From DASYXT01 sp035934555 (GTDB lineage Bacteria; Verrucomicrobiota; Verrucomicrobiia; Limisphaerales; UBA8199): 43,751 nt of DNA. Shown here in pieces: positions 36,202 to 43,751 of the stretch. Where the stretch lies: contig DASYXT010000095.1 in the NCBI GenBank assembly GCA_035934555.1, forward strand, positions 1-43,751, given 5' to 3'. Positions within the stretch are counted from its first letter, which is position 1; each line of letters starts with the position of its first letter. The position numbers were made by a program, and so were the translations under genes. The notes under the pieces are model-generated. The model made no database searches, was not told the DNA's origin, and saw only the letters and a program-made list of their open reading frames with translations.

Positions 36202-36735
36202 TTATCCACTCGCTCCCGACCGCACCGCATACACCAGCAAAACCAGCGCGTTCACATAACCGGCGGCGAGCAAATCATCGATAGTGATGCCCCAGCCGCC
36301 CGGCAATACCTGGCTCTGCCGCACCGGCCAGGGTTTGAGCACGTCGAAGAGGCGGAACGCCAGGAAAATTCCGAGCGTGATGGGCCCGCTGCGTGGTGAG
36401 AAAAAATAATCCACCGGTGGAAGTGTCCCCTGGTGACGCAGCAGAATCCCAATCCAGGCAAAGAAGCACAACGGCATCGCCACAATTTCGTCCAGGATGA
36501 TTGAGCCGGGGTCCTTTTGGCCGAGGATCCTCTCCCCGACGCCGCAACACCACACCGAGAAAGCTACGGCGGCAACGCATCCCAGCACCAGCACCCAGAG
36601 ATCACCCCGCAGCATCAATAACACGAACCAACCGACGCCCAGCATTGAGCCGAATGTGCCCGGTGCGACCGGCACCCGGCCCACGCCAAATCCTTGTGCC
36701 AGCCACAAGGCCAGGCTGAACGGCCGCGCGTTCAC
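36202..36735 (-). CDS. pgpA: Phosphatidylglycerophosphatase A
   Basis: This 177-residue membrane enzyme dephosphorylates phosphatidylglycerol phosphate, the step after PgsA. It has AQGFGVGRVPVAPGTFGS (start of the PgpA domain), DPGSIILDEIVAMP (metal site) and RLFDVLKPWPVRQ, then GGWGITIDDLLAAGY. I chose GTG 36735, which overlaps the pgsA stop by four bases (GTGA). A longer frame from ATG 36768 or from 37071 is possible but less likely. Two to four membrane helices are visible. Confidence 0.92.
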   Translation of the reverse strand: MNARPFSLALWLAQGFGVGRVPVAPGTFGSMLGVGWFVLLMLRGDLWVLVLGCVAAVAFSVWCCGVGERILGQKDPGSIILDEIVAMPLCFFAWIGILLRHQGTLPPVDYFFSPRSGPITLGIFLAFRLFDVLKPWPVRQSQVLPGGWGITIDDLLAAGYVNALVLLVYAVRSGASG

Positions 36736-37322
36736 ATATCGTTTAGGTAAATGGCCCGGTTGCGCCATAAGTACAGTGCGCCGGAAATGAACGTCAGCGC
36801 GACCGCAACCCAAATTGAAACGCGTGTAAACCACCAGGCCCAGGCATGGCTCCCGATGGGCCAGCCGAAAACCCACGGCCCAACGCTCCCCCATTGCGGG
36901 TAGCTCGCCAGAACCAGAATGGAAATGATCGCGATGATTTGTGAGATGGTCTTGTGCTTGCCATAGCCCTCGGCGGCCAGCACCACGCTTTTCGACGCGG
37001 CCAACAACCGCAGGCCGGTGATGGCCAGTTCGCGCGCGACGATTAACACCACCATCCACGCCGCAATCCATTTCAGACCCACAAACGCAATGAACGCCGA
37101 GCAGACCATGATCTTATCCGCCAGCGGGTCCATCAGAATGCCGAAATTTGTGATGAGCTTGTCCCGCCGGGCGATGTAACCATCAAGAAAATCGCTGATA
37201 CCGCCAGCGACGAACAGGACCAGGGCGATCGTTTCATGAAAACGGACCTTCGAGAACATCACTGCCAAAAAGGCGATGGTCAGGATGAAACGAGAGACCG
37301 TTAGTTTGTTGGGCAGGTTCAT
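36732..37322 (-). CDS. pgsA: CDP-diacylglycerol--glycerol-3-phosphate phosphatidyltransferase
   Basis: This 196-residue membrane enzyme makes phosphatidylglycerol phosphate. The CDP-alcohol phosphotransferase motif D-x2-DG-x2-AR-x8-G-x3-D-x3-D is intact (from SDFLDGYIARR to DPLADK). The start MNLPNKLTVSRF is the typical PgsA N-terminus, so ATG 37322 is preferred over a longer frame to 37625. It forms an operon with pgpA (4-base overlap). It is divergent from the TolC-like gene. Confidence 0.94.
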   Translation of the reverse strand: MNLPNKLTVSRFILTIAFLAVMFSKVRFHETIALVLFVAGGISDFLDGYIARRDKLITNFGILMDPLADKIMVCSAFIAFVGLKWIAAWMVVLIVARELAITGLRLLAASKSVVLAAEGYGKHKTISQIIAIISILVLASYPQWGSVGPWVFGWPIGSHAWAWWFTRVSIWVAVALTFISGALYLWRNRAIYLNDM

Positions 37323-37490
37323 GCCGGAGCCGCGCGCCGAGTCATTGTTCGGGGTCTTTGTACCCTGCGCCACGGCAATTGCCAACTGGATTGCGTCGCC
37401 CCTTGGGCGGCCAGGTTCGAGCTCCGCGCTGGGCCCCGCTCGCTTAGGCATTGCACAATGCCTGGTTTCGGGGCATAAGGACCAAATTTG

Positions 37491-38954
37491 ATGGATCCTG
37501 TGCGTGACAAAATGATCATGGTGAGGCTGAGCTTGCGCGCGATTCCCGGCACATGGGGTGCCTGGGCCACGCTCATGGGTTGCCTGATTCTGGCACAATT
37601 TCCGGCCGGCTGTGTTCGCTTTCACTCACAACCGCTAGTACCAGCTCAAACCGCGCAACAACTCGAACAGCGCAGCCTCACCAGTCCCGACCTGGAAACG
37701 TTTCTCCAGAATAATCTTCATCACCCATTCACCAACTGGCCGGCGCAGCCCTGGGATATCGAGATGCTGACGTTGACGGCCTTTCGGTGGAACCCGAGCC
37801 TGGAGGCCGTTCGAGCCGACTGGCGTGTGGCAGCGGCTGGCATCGACACCGCCCACGAGCGGCCAAATCCCACCACGACGGCATCGCTGCTCCATGAACC
37901 GGTGCCGGGCGCGCCGGCGCCCTGGATTCCCACCGTGCTGTTTGATGTGCCGTTGGAAACGGCCGGCAAACGCCGCTGGCGCACCCAACAGGCCGTGCAT
38001 CTGTCCGATTCGGCGCGGCTGAATCTGGCGACGGCGGCCTGGCAGGTGCGCAGCAGCGTGCGCTCCAATCTCCTGGAGTATGTGGTCGCGCGGCAGCGAG
38101 TGGGATTGCAGCAGCGCCAACTGGCTCTGCAACAGGAATACGTGGGCCGGTTGGTGAGCCAACTCGAGGCCGGCGCGATCTCTCGAGTGGAAGTGACGAC
38201 GGCCCGGTTAGCATTGGCGCGGACCCGGGCAGACCTGGCCGATGCCCAACGCGTGCTGGCGGAAGCCCGCCCGCAATTAGCGGAATCCCTCGGGGTCTCA
38301 GACCGGGCACTGATTGGCGTGGAGGTTGAGTTTGATTTGGCGCAACTTGCCGGCGCCGACCTGCTGACCGCGCCCGAAGCGCGCGAGCGGGCTTTGCTGG
38401 GGCGGACCGACATTCTGGCGGGGTTGGCCGATTATGCCGCCAGCCAATCTGCGTTGCAGTTGGCAATTGCGCAGCAGTACCCTGACGTCCACCTGGCGCC
38501 GGGCTATTCCTGGAATGCCGGCAGCGCCGGCGAGCATGATTGGCAAATCGGGCTCACGGTCGAGTTGCCCATCTTCAACCGTCACCGGGGGCCGATCGCC
38601 GAGGCGGCTGCCCGCCGCCAAGCTAGCGCCGCGCGATTCCTCGCCTTACAGGCCAGAGTGATCGCTGACGTTGAAACGGCCGTCGCCTCCTTTGGCGCCA
38701 GCCGGACCAATGCGGCCGCCTTTGGTACGTTGCTTCGCGAGGAGGAACAGCAGGTCCAGGCAGCGTCGCAGCAATTGCAAGCGGGGGCGGCGGATCGCCT
38801 GGCGGTGCTCACGGCAGAGTTGGAACTCAATACCACCCAACTGCTGCGCTTGGAGGCACAACTCAGACTTCAGCTTGCGCTGGGCGCCCTGGAAGACGCC
38901 CTTCAGCGTCCTTTTGACCTGCCTTCCCTTGTTTTTGAATCCGCTAAGCCGTAA
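37491..38954 (+). CDS. TolC-family outer-membrane efflux lipoprotein
   Basis: This 487-residue protein has an N-terminal leader and a lipobox-type site (FPAG-C followed by VRFHS). Two long coiled-coil halves follow, typical of outer-membrane efflux proteins (LLEYVVARQRVGLQQRQLALQQEYVGRLVSQLEAGAISRVEV, VTTARLALARTRADLADAQ). A GLTVELPIFNRHRGPI segment sits near the second hairpin. It is the NodT/CusC type. No pump gene is next to it; the RND pair at 3-4204 is a possible partner only by kind. ATG 37491 is used; a TTG 37488 is in frame. Confidence 0.88.
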   Translation: MDPVRDKMIMVRLSLRAIPGTWGAWATLMGCLILAQFPAGCVRFHSQPLVPAQTAQQLEQRSLTSPDLETFLQNNLHHPFTNWPAQPWDIEMLTLTAFRWNPSLEAVRADWRVAAAGIDTAHERPNPTTTASLLHEPVPGAPAPWIPTVLFDVPLETAGKRRWRTQQAVHLSDSARLNLATAAWQVRSSVRSNLLEYVVARQRVGLQQRQLALQQEYVGRLVSQLEAGAISRVEVTTARLALARTRADLADAQRVLAEARPQLAESLGVSDRALIGVEVEFDLAQLAGADLLTAPEARERALLGRTDILAGLADYAASQSALQLAIAQQYPDVHLAPGYSWNAGSAGEHDWQIGLTVELPIFNRHRGPIAEAAARRQASAARFLALQARVIADVETAVASFGASRTNAAAFGTLLREEEQQVQAASQQLQAGAADRLAVLTAELELNTTQLLRLEAQLRLQLALGALEDALQRPFDLPSLVFESAKP

Positions 38955-39023
38955 CGATTCCGTCCGGGGCGGGCCCGTCACGGGCGCCGCGGTTCGCTCC
39001 CCCACCAACCGCTTCCGGGGTCC

Positions 39024-40301
39024 TCACGGCTGCTTCGGTTCGATGACGGTCCCCGTTTGAGCCGCGGAGTTAGCTTTGAGCAGGCTCACGACTATCCTAA
39101 CGACAAGTTCCATCGCCACGGGATTTTTGCGCAGCACTTGAGCCGTCGCACCCGGAGTCCCGGCTGGTGCAGATTCATCGGCGAGGTAAATGTGCAGCAT
39201 GCGTTTGTTGCCTGGCAGCGCGGCGGTTCGCTTAACGAATTCGCTGCCCTCCATACCCGGCAAACGCGTCGCCACCAGAACCAAGTCTGCCGGTTTCTGC
39301 CGTAGCCACTCCAGCGCCTGTTCAGAATTCTCGGTGCTGCGGGCTTGCAGACCCGATTGACGCAGCGCCCAAACCAGCAGTCGATTGGATTTGGCATCCG
39401 CATCCAGCACCAACACGCTCCAGGTGGGCATTTTTTCCGGAGCCGGGCCGTCGAGTTCCCGGAACAACGACTCCAGGAATTCAATCGCTTCCTTGATTGT
39501 TTGGCGCACTGGCGCGGTGGCGCGCGCCGGTTGGTCCATAATCTGGAAGAGCAACCCCTCGAGGACCGTCGCCAGCAAGGCCACGCGATGGCACTGCGCC
39601 AAACCGGCCGACGCGCTCATAAAATGCACGCGGCGGTAGAAATCCTGCAGACGCTGGTGGCGTTCCTTTTCCGTCGGCGCGAGGTCCCAACCCTGAAAGT
39701 GCTGTCGTACGCCGGCGCAGGTGTATTGTGCGTTGTTCAGGAAATCCTCGCGCGCTTTGGCCAGCAGTTCGGCATCATCGGCGCTGGCCGGCTGGGGTTT
39801 CGGTGCGGCAACCGGACTGGCGGTCGAAGGGGCGGCCGGCGCCGCCGTCGAAGGTTGAGCCGGAGCGGATGAGTCCTTCGCGGGCAACGCCGCAACTGGG
39901 GTTGGGGACGTGCCGCCGGTGATCACCTCCTCGATGGTCTTGGCCAGGAGCGCCGGGGTGCAGCGAAACTTCAGCAGTGCCTTTTGGGCGCCGGGCATTG
40001 TGGGCGTGCCGGCTGTCTCCTCCATATAAGCGTTCGAGAGCACCACCACCGGGAGACTGGCCAGCGCTTTATCCGACCGGATGAATTTCAGCACTTCCAG
40101 CCCCGAGAATAGCGGCATCATCAGGTCGAGCACGACGGCATCGGGCCGCTTCGTGCGCAAGGCTTTCATCGCCAGCAAACCGTCGGTGGCGGTCTCAACC
40201 TGCAATCCGTGTTGCGCCAGCCCGCGTCCGTAAATGCGCAGAACCACGGGATCATCATCCACTAACAAAACTCGCCTGCCGCCTGAGTTGTTTTCGCTCA
40301 T
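39024..40301 (-). CDS. REC-Hpt-pseudoREC phosphorelay protein
   Basis: The 425 residues form three parts. REC1 (about 10-125) is normal: acidic DDD at 15-17, phospho-acceptor D59 in VVLDLMMP and K in ALLK. A Pro/Ala-rich linker follows (131-173). A helical Hpt-like domain (about 175-285) has a candidate His in RRVHFMSASAGLAQC (H226). REC2 (about 295-410) has Ala at 344 where the phospho-Asp should be (VLVATRLPG), so it is a receiver-like domain that cannot be phosphorylated there. ATG 40301 is chosen; the frame upstream runs through a palindrome. Confidence 0.82.
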   Translation of the reverse strand: MSENNSGGRRVLLVDDDPVVLRIYGRGLAQHGLQVETATDGLLAMKALRTKRPDAVVLDLMMPLFSGLEVLKFIRSDKALASLPVVVLSNAYMEETAGTPTMPGAQKALLKFRCTPALLAKTIEEVITGGTSPTPVAALPAKDSSAPAQPSTAAPAAPSTASPVAAPKPQPASADDAELLAKAREDFLNNAQYTCAGVRQHFQGWDLAPTEKERHQRLQDFYRRVHFMSASAGLAQCHRVALLATVLEGLLFQIMDQPARATAPVRQTIKEAIEFLESLFRELDGPAPEKMPTWSVLVLDADAKSNRLLVWALRQSGLQARSTENSEQALEWLRQKPADLVLVATRLPGMEGSEFVKRTAALPGNKRMLHIYLADESAPAGTPGATAQVLRKNPVAMELVVRIVVSLLKANSAAQTGTVIEPKQP

Positions 40302-40359
40302 CTGATTCGGGGGTGAGACTAACCGCAACGGCGGGGCGCGAAAAGAAAAGTCTTCCGGG

Positions 40360-40468
40360 GGAGCGCGGACTTTTAGTCCGCAGCAACAATCGAATTGACT
40401 GCGGCCTGGATAATGTTGAAGCGCGCTCACGCATTCGGGCGTTGCTGCGGACTGAAAGTCCGCGCTCC
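40360..40468. repeat. Long palindrome with 28-bp arms
   Basis: The left arm 40360-40387 (starting GGAGCGCGGACTTTTAGTCC) and right arm 40441-40468 (ending AAAGTCCGCGCTCC) pair at 27 of 28 positions, with a 53-bp loop. It lies between the phosphorelay gene and galE. From memory, translations of this type (GLKVRAP) recur widely in Verrucomicrobiota sequence, which suggests a mobile palindromic repeat family. Confidence 0.8.
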
Positions 40469-40476
40469 GTTTCCGC

Positions 40477-41448
40477 TTAGTCCGGGTAGCCATCCGGATG
40501 CCGGCGATGCCATTCCCAGGCGCTGCCGACGATTTGTTCCAACTTCGGGAACTTGGGTTTCCAGCCCAACTCGCGGATGGCCTTGGCGGCCGAGGCGACC
40601 AGGCGCGGCGGGTCACCAGGGCGGCGTGCTTTCTCGACCGCCGGGATGGTTTTCCCGCTGACCTGTTCGCACATCCGGATGACCTCGCGGACAGAGTAGC
40701 CGTCGCCATTGCCCAGGTTGTAAAAGCCGCGCTTGCCCGGAACCAGCGCCAGGATATGCGCCTGCGCCAGGTCAATGATGTGGATGTAATCGCGGATGCA
40801 CGTGCCGTCGGGCGTTGGGTAATCGGTCCCGTAAATCTCGCACTGCGCGGCCTGGCCCAGCCCCACCCTCAGCACGTTGGGGATTAGGTGCGTCTCGCAC
40901 TTATGATGTTCGCCAAAGCGCACGCTGGCGCCCGCCGCATTGAAATAGCGGAACGCCACAAACTCCAACCCGCGCAGTTCCTGGTACCAGTGCAGCATCC
41001 GCTCGAACATCAGCTTGGATTCGCCGTAGGGATTGATCGGCCGTTGCGGCAGGTCTTCGGTCATCGGCACGCGCTCCGGCGGCCCGTACGTCGCACAGGT
41101 CGAGCTGAACACAAATTTCTTCACACCCGCTTCGACCGTTGCGTCCAATAATTTCAACCCATTGACCACGTTGTTATGAAAATACTTCTCCGGCTTGGTC
41201 ATGGACTCACCCACCAGCGCGTTGGCGGCGAAATGGACAACCGCATCCGGCCGCGCATCGGTGAGCGCCGCGCGCAAGTCGCCGTCCTTCTCGGGTTCGC
41301 CCAGGATGAAGCGCGCGCGCGCATCCACTGCCGAGCGATGCCCTTCACTCAAGTCGTCATAGACGGTCACCGTGTGCCCGGTATTGAGCAGTTCCTCAGT
41401 GCAAATTGACCCAATATAACCCGCGCCGCCAGTGACGAAAACGTTCAT
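40477..41448 (-). CDS. galE: UDP-glucose 4-epimerase
   Basis: This 323-residue NAD-dependent enzyme interconverts UDP-glucose and UDP-galactose. The Rossmann motif GGAGYIG is near residues 7-13. SSTCATYG and the Y-x3-K pair (NPYGESK) form the catalytic triad, and RYFNAAGAS and DGTCIRDYIHIIDLAQAH are GalE signatures. The N-terminus fits ATG 41448 exactly. Probably monocistronic. Confidence 0.95.
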   Translation of the reverse strand: MNVFVTGGAGYIGSICTEELLNTGHTVTVYDDLSEGHRSAVDARARFILGEPEKDGDLRAALTDARPDAVVHFAANALVGESMTKPEKYFHNNVVNGLKLLDATVEAGVKKFVFSSTCATYGPPERVPMTEDLPQRPINPYGESKLMFERMLHWYQELRGLEFVAFRYFNAAGASVRFGEHHKCETHLIPNVLRVGLGQAAQCEIYGTDYPTPDGTCIRDYIHIIDLAQAHILALVPGKRGFYNLGNGDGYSVREVIRMCEQVSGKTIPAVEKARRPGDPPRLVASAAKAIRELGWKPKFPKLEQIVGSAWEWHRRHPDGYPD

Positions 41449-41654
41449 GCGCCCGGAACCTAAGCGGGTGGTCGCGGGGACTCAACGGAAAACTCCCGCC
41501 AAGGACATGGAGATCACAAAAGAAGGCGGCGCAGGCGGCCGCGGCAACGAAAAGCGATCCCCCGCCGGGGCGCCGCCCTGGGCAAAAAAGGTCCAGTTTC
41601 CGGCAAAGGCCGTGTAGTTGCCCGGGCATCGTTGAATGTAAGGTGGTCTAAATT

Positions 41655-42578
41655 ATGAAATTAGCTCATGCCCATGAAAACCAGGGGGCGTCGCCGGTGG
41701 CCGAGCCGCCGGGCACCGCGCTGCGCAGCAATCCGGCGGGGGAAACCGCGTTTGGTTGTCCACGCGATTTTCTCGATAACCGCTTTATTTACCTGGTGCT
41801 CTCGCCCCGGGCGCGGGGGTTGTCGGCCGGGGTTAACTTGAACCCGGACGGCCAGTGCAATTTCAATTGCGTTTATTGCGAGGTGGACCGGAGCGTAGCG
41901 CCGCGCGAGAAACTGCTGGATGTGGAGGCGATGGCCAAGGAACTGGAGCGAACCCTGGGCTTGGTGCATGCCGGGCGGTTGCGCGAGCGGCCGCGGTACA
42001 GCCGGCTGCCGGCCGAGTTCCTGGAATTGCATCACGTGACGTTGAGCGGCGATGGCGAGCCCACCCTCGCGACTGAATTCCTGGCGGCGGTGCAGGCCGT
42101 TCTGCGCGTGCGCGCATCGGGCGGTTTTCCCTTTTTCAAACTTGTTCTGGTTACCAATGCCACCGGCCTGGACCGCCCCGAGGTCAAGCAGGGTGTGAAG
42201 CTTTTATCGGGGGCCGATGAAGTTTGGGCGAAGCTCGACGGCGGCACGCGCGAATACCTCAACCAGGTAAGCGGCGTGGATGTCCCGCTGGAACGCATCC
42301 TGGCCAATATCCTGGAGCTGGGGCGCCGCCGGCCGGTGGTGATCCAAAGCTTGTTTCCGGCCATTATGGGTAGCGAACCCCCCCTGGCCGAAATCGCCGA
42401 GTACGTTCAGCGGCTCAAAAAACTGCACGAGGGTGGCGCACAGATTTCGCTCGTGCAAATTTACTCCGCCACCCGTCCGACGCACAATTCGGCCTGCGGG
42501 CACCTGTCGCTCAAGAGTCTCTCCGCGATTGCCCAATTTGTGCGAGTCGCTACCGGGCTGAAAGTCGAAGTGTTTTAG
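41655..42578 (+). CDS. Radical SAM protein
   Basis: This 307-residue enzyme carries a radical-SAM cluster motif C-x3-C-x2-C at residues 68-75 (CNFNCVYC), followed by a SAM-binding strand with LSGDGEPTLA. It resembles the Fe-S oxidoreductase group related to the tRNA wybutosine-synthesis (TYW1-like) radical SAM enzymes. The N-terminal 35 residues are an ill-conserved extension. Substrate is unknown. Its stop overlaps the stop of the convergent TPR gene by four bases. Confidence 0.88.
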   Translation: MKLAHAHENQGASPVAEPPGTALRSNPAGETAFGCPRDFLDNRFIYLVLSPRARGLSAGVNLNPDGQCNFNCVYCEVDRSVAPREKLLDVEAMAKELERTLGLVHAGRLRERPRYSRLPAEFLELHHVTLSGDGEPTLATEFLAAVQAVLRVRASGGFPFFKLVLVTNATGLDRPEVKQGVKLLSGADEVWAKLDGGTREYLNQVSGVDVPLERILANILELGRRRPVVIQSLFPAIMGSEPPLAEIAEYVQRLKKLHEGGAQISLVQIYSATRPTHNSACGHLSLKSLSAIAQFVRVATGLKVEVF

Positions 42579-43531
42579 CGGCTTTTTGCCCCTTGGTTTT
42601 CTTTGCCCGCTGAACCGGGGGATTGTCTTTCTTCCATGGCGCGCAGCAGCGCGGCTTTGGGGCCGGCCGCGTCCTGGTTGGTGACGCCATTGAGCTGCGC
42701 GCGCGCTTCGTTCAACCAGCCAGCCAGCATTTTGACTCGCGCCAAATGCAAATAAATCGCTTCGCGGTCGGCTTCTTTGTCCGCGCTGGCCAAGGCGTTG
42801 GTCCAGGCTCGGAGCGCGTCCTGGTAAGGCAACGGTTTGAGTGCGTAGTAGGTCTGCGCAAAATCCCACGCAAACATCGAGTTGTGCGGGTCCAGTCGCG
42901 CCGCGTTGCTGTAAAGCAGCAGGGCTTTGGAAAAAACCTGCTGCTCGTTCAGCCCATAGTTGGTCATGGCATGGCTGCGCAGCACATAAAGAGCGTCGGC
43001 AAAATTGTGGTAGTAAGCCGCCTCAGTGGGCTTCAGTTCGATGGACCGCGAAAAGAACTCAAAAGCCTTTTTTATCGGGCCGCTCTCGCAGTACCGGCCG
43101 GCCAGGTTGTTGTAGGCATCCGCGTTGGCCGGGTCCAGTGCCAGCACTCTTTCCCATTGAGCCTGGGCCCCCGCCTCATCCTGGCGGTCATTGAGAAAGC
43201 AGCCGTAAGCGAGACGGGCGCGGGCCTCGTTGGGATGACGGCCAAGGTAATCGCGGTAGGCCTGCTCGATGCCGTTAAGCCTTTCGGTTATCCGCTGCTC
43301 CAGTTCGGCAGGTGCCACTCCCGCCCCTTTGGCGACAGCGGCCCGGTTCTCCTTTCGCCAGCTCTCAACCTCCGCCTGGGCCGCAGCCTCCTTCGCTATC
43401 AGCGCTTCGTATTCCTTGTCTTCGCCCGCGATGCCTTGTGAAACGGCCCTTTCTGCCGCTTGAGCCGTGTTGGCGACAATACCTGCGGCGCTAAATACCA
43501 ACGCCGCCCAGAGGACACCGGCCAACTTCAT
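42575..43531 (-). CDS. Secreted TPR-repeat protein
   Basis: The 318-residue protein has a signal peptide (about 1-25, ending TAQA). A coiled coil with many Ala/Glu follows, then four or more TPR-like units (about 90-230: ARLAYGCFLNDRQDEAGAQAQWERVLALDPANADAYNNLAGRYCESGPIKKAFEFF and later repeats). TPRs bind partner proteins. It is probably periplasmic or outer-membrane associated. The last 30 residues are Gly/Lys-rich. It is convergent with the radical SAM gene. Confidence 0.85.
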   Translation of the reverse strand: MKLAGVLWAALVFSAAGIVANTAQAAERAVSQGIAGEDKEYEALIAKEAAAQAEVESWRKENRAAVAKGAGVAPAELEQRITERLNGIEQAYRDYLGRHPNEARARLAYGCFLNDRQDEAGAQAQWERVLALDPANADAYNNLAGRYCESGPIKKAFEFFSRSIELKPTEAAYYHNFADALYVLRSHAMTNYGLNEQQVFSKALLLYSNAARLDPHNSMFAWDFAQTYYALKPLPYQDALRAWTNALASADKEADREAIYLHLARVKMLAGWLNEARAQLNGVTNQDAAGPKAALLRAMEERQSPGSAGKENQGAKSR

Positions 43532-43707
43532 CGCCGGAGCCTATCGGGCAACTCGAAGGACACCAGCCATTTCGTGCCCCGCCCGCATGTTTATATGGGG
43601 TGTTGTTTCCAGTATGGCGGAGTCAAAACACAGGTAAGTCACTGAAAAGCAAATCCCTGTTTATTTGAGCTGGACATTGGCCCGCACTTTTTTTACCTGT
43701 GGGGCCA

Positions 43708-43751
43708 ATGAAGACTAAACATCGACCGATTGTCACCGCCGAACAGCAGGC
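43708..43751 (+). CDS. Possible start of a gene cut by the window edge
   Basis: ATG 43708 opens a frame of 14 codons (MKTKHRPIVTAEQQ) with no stop before the end. GGGG at 43701 is a weak ribosome site. Too short to name. Confidence 0.2.
   Translation, partial: MKTKHRPIVTAEQQ

Noticed and set aside
36736..37071. A longer start for pgpA
   Set aside because: The extension overlaps pgsA; the GTG at 36735 gives a normal 4-base overlap.
40302..40775. A 158-residue N-terminal extension of the phosphorelay protein
   Set aside because: It reads through the palindrome and into galE antisense; a typical receiver start (MSENNSGGRRVLLVDDD) sits at 40301.
41432..41617. A 61-residue gene between galE and the radical SAM gene
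   Set aside because: It overlaps the galE start and is a low-complexity Lys/Gly frame.

Overview
The window looks like a GC-rich chromosomal segment of a Verrucomicrobiota bacterium, probably of the Pedosphaera/Limisphaerales kind. This is inferred from gene style only: two secreted RCC1-repeat proteins ending in a W...FYRV module, an LTxxQ-repeat periplasmic protein, several families of long intergenic palindromes, and a didermal gene set (Mla lipid transport, TolC, RND efflux). No rRNA, intact tRNA, CRISPR array, integrase or transposase was found.

Region 1 (1-4204) is the 3' part of a tripartite efflux operon: an adaptor cut by the window edge and an RND permease. Region 2 (about 4205-11750) is an accessory zone. 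It holds three 23-nt direct repeats that match the 3' end of a tRNA (T-loop to CCA, then a T-run) at 4845, 7610 and 11267. They divide the zone into two modules. The first carries a SEC-C/TPR protein, a conserved hypothetical and a parDE toxin-antitoxin pair. The second carries a hipBA pair, a decayed HxlR regulator and a DUF4038/GH140-like glycosidase. A pyrimidine-dimer glycosylase gene runs antisense into the last repeat. The best reading is stacked, tRNA-targeted integration scars stabilised by addiction modules.

Region 3 (11930-24843) has a secreted RCC1 protein diverging from a tandem pair of paralogous small secreted proteins of unknown function. It continues with a compact mlaE-mlaF-mlaD-metallophosphoesterase operon, an LTxxQ protein, a NarL-type regulator with a possible autoregulatory operator, and an exact-period 226-bp tandem repeat. 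A lipoprotein aminopeptidase, a lone receiver protein and a second, larger RCC1 protein follow.

Region 4 (24880-34302) is housekeeping-like: a 4Fe-4S uracil-DNA glycosylase, a DsbA-like protein and an SDR in one operon; an M32 carboxypeptidase; a CHAD-sixA pair; a PfkB kinase divergent from ptsI; and a conserved hypothetical overlapping ptsI.

Region 5 (34303-43751) has a DUF1328-like membrane protein overlapping a FucP-type sugar transporter, a pgsA-pgpA phosphatidylglycerol operon, a TolC-like lipoprotein, a REC-Hpt-pseudoREC protein, galE, a radical SAM protein and a secreted TPR protein. Large imperfect palindromes sit in at least five intergenic gaps (18173, 27320, 30622, 34306, 40360).
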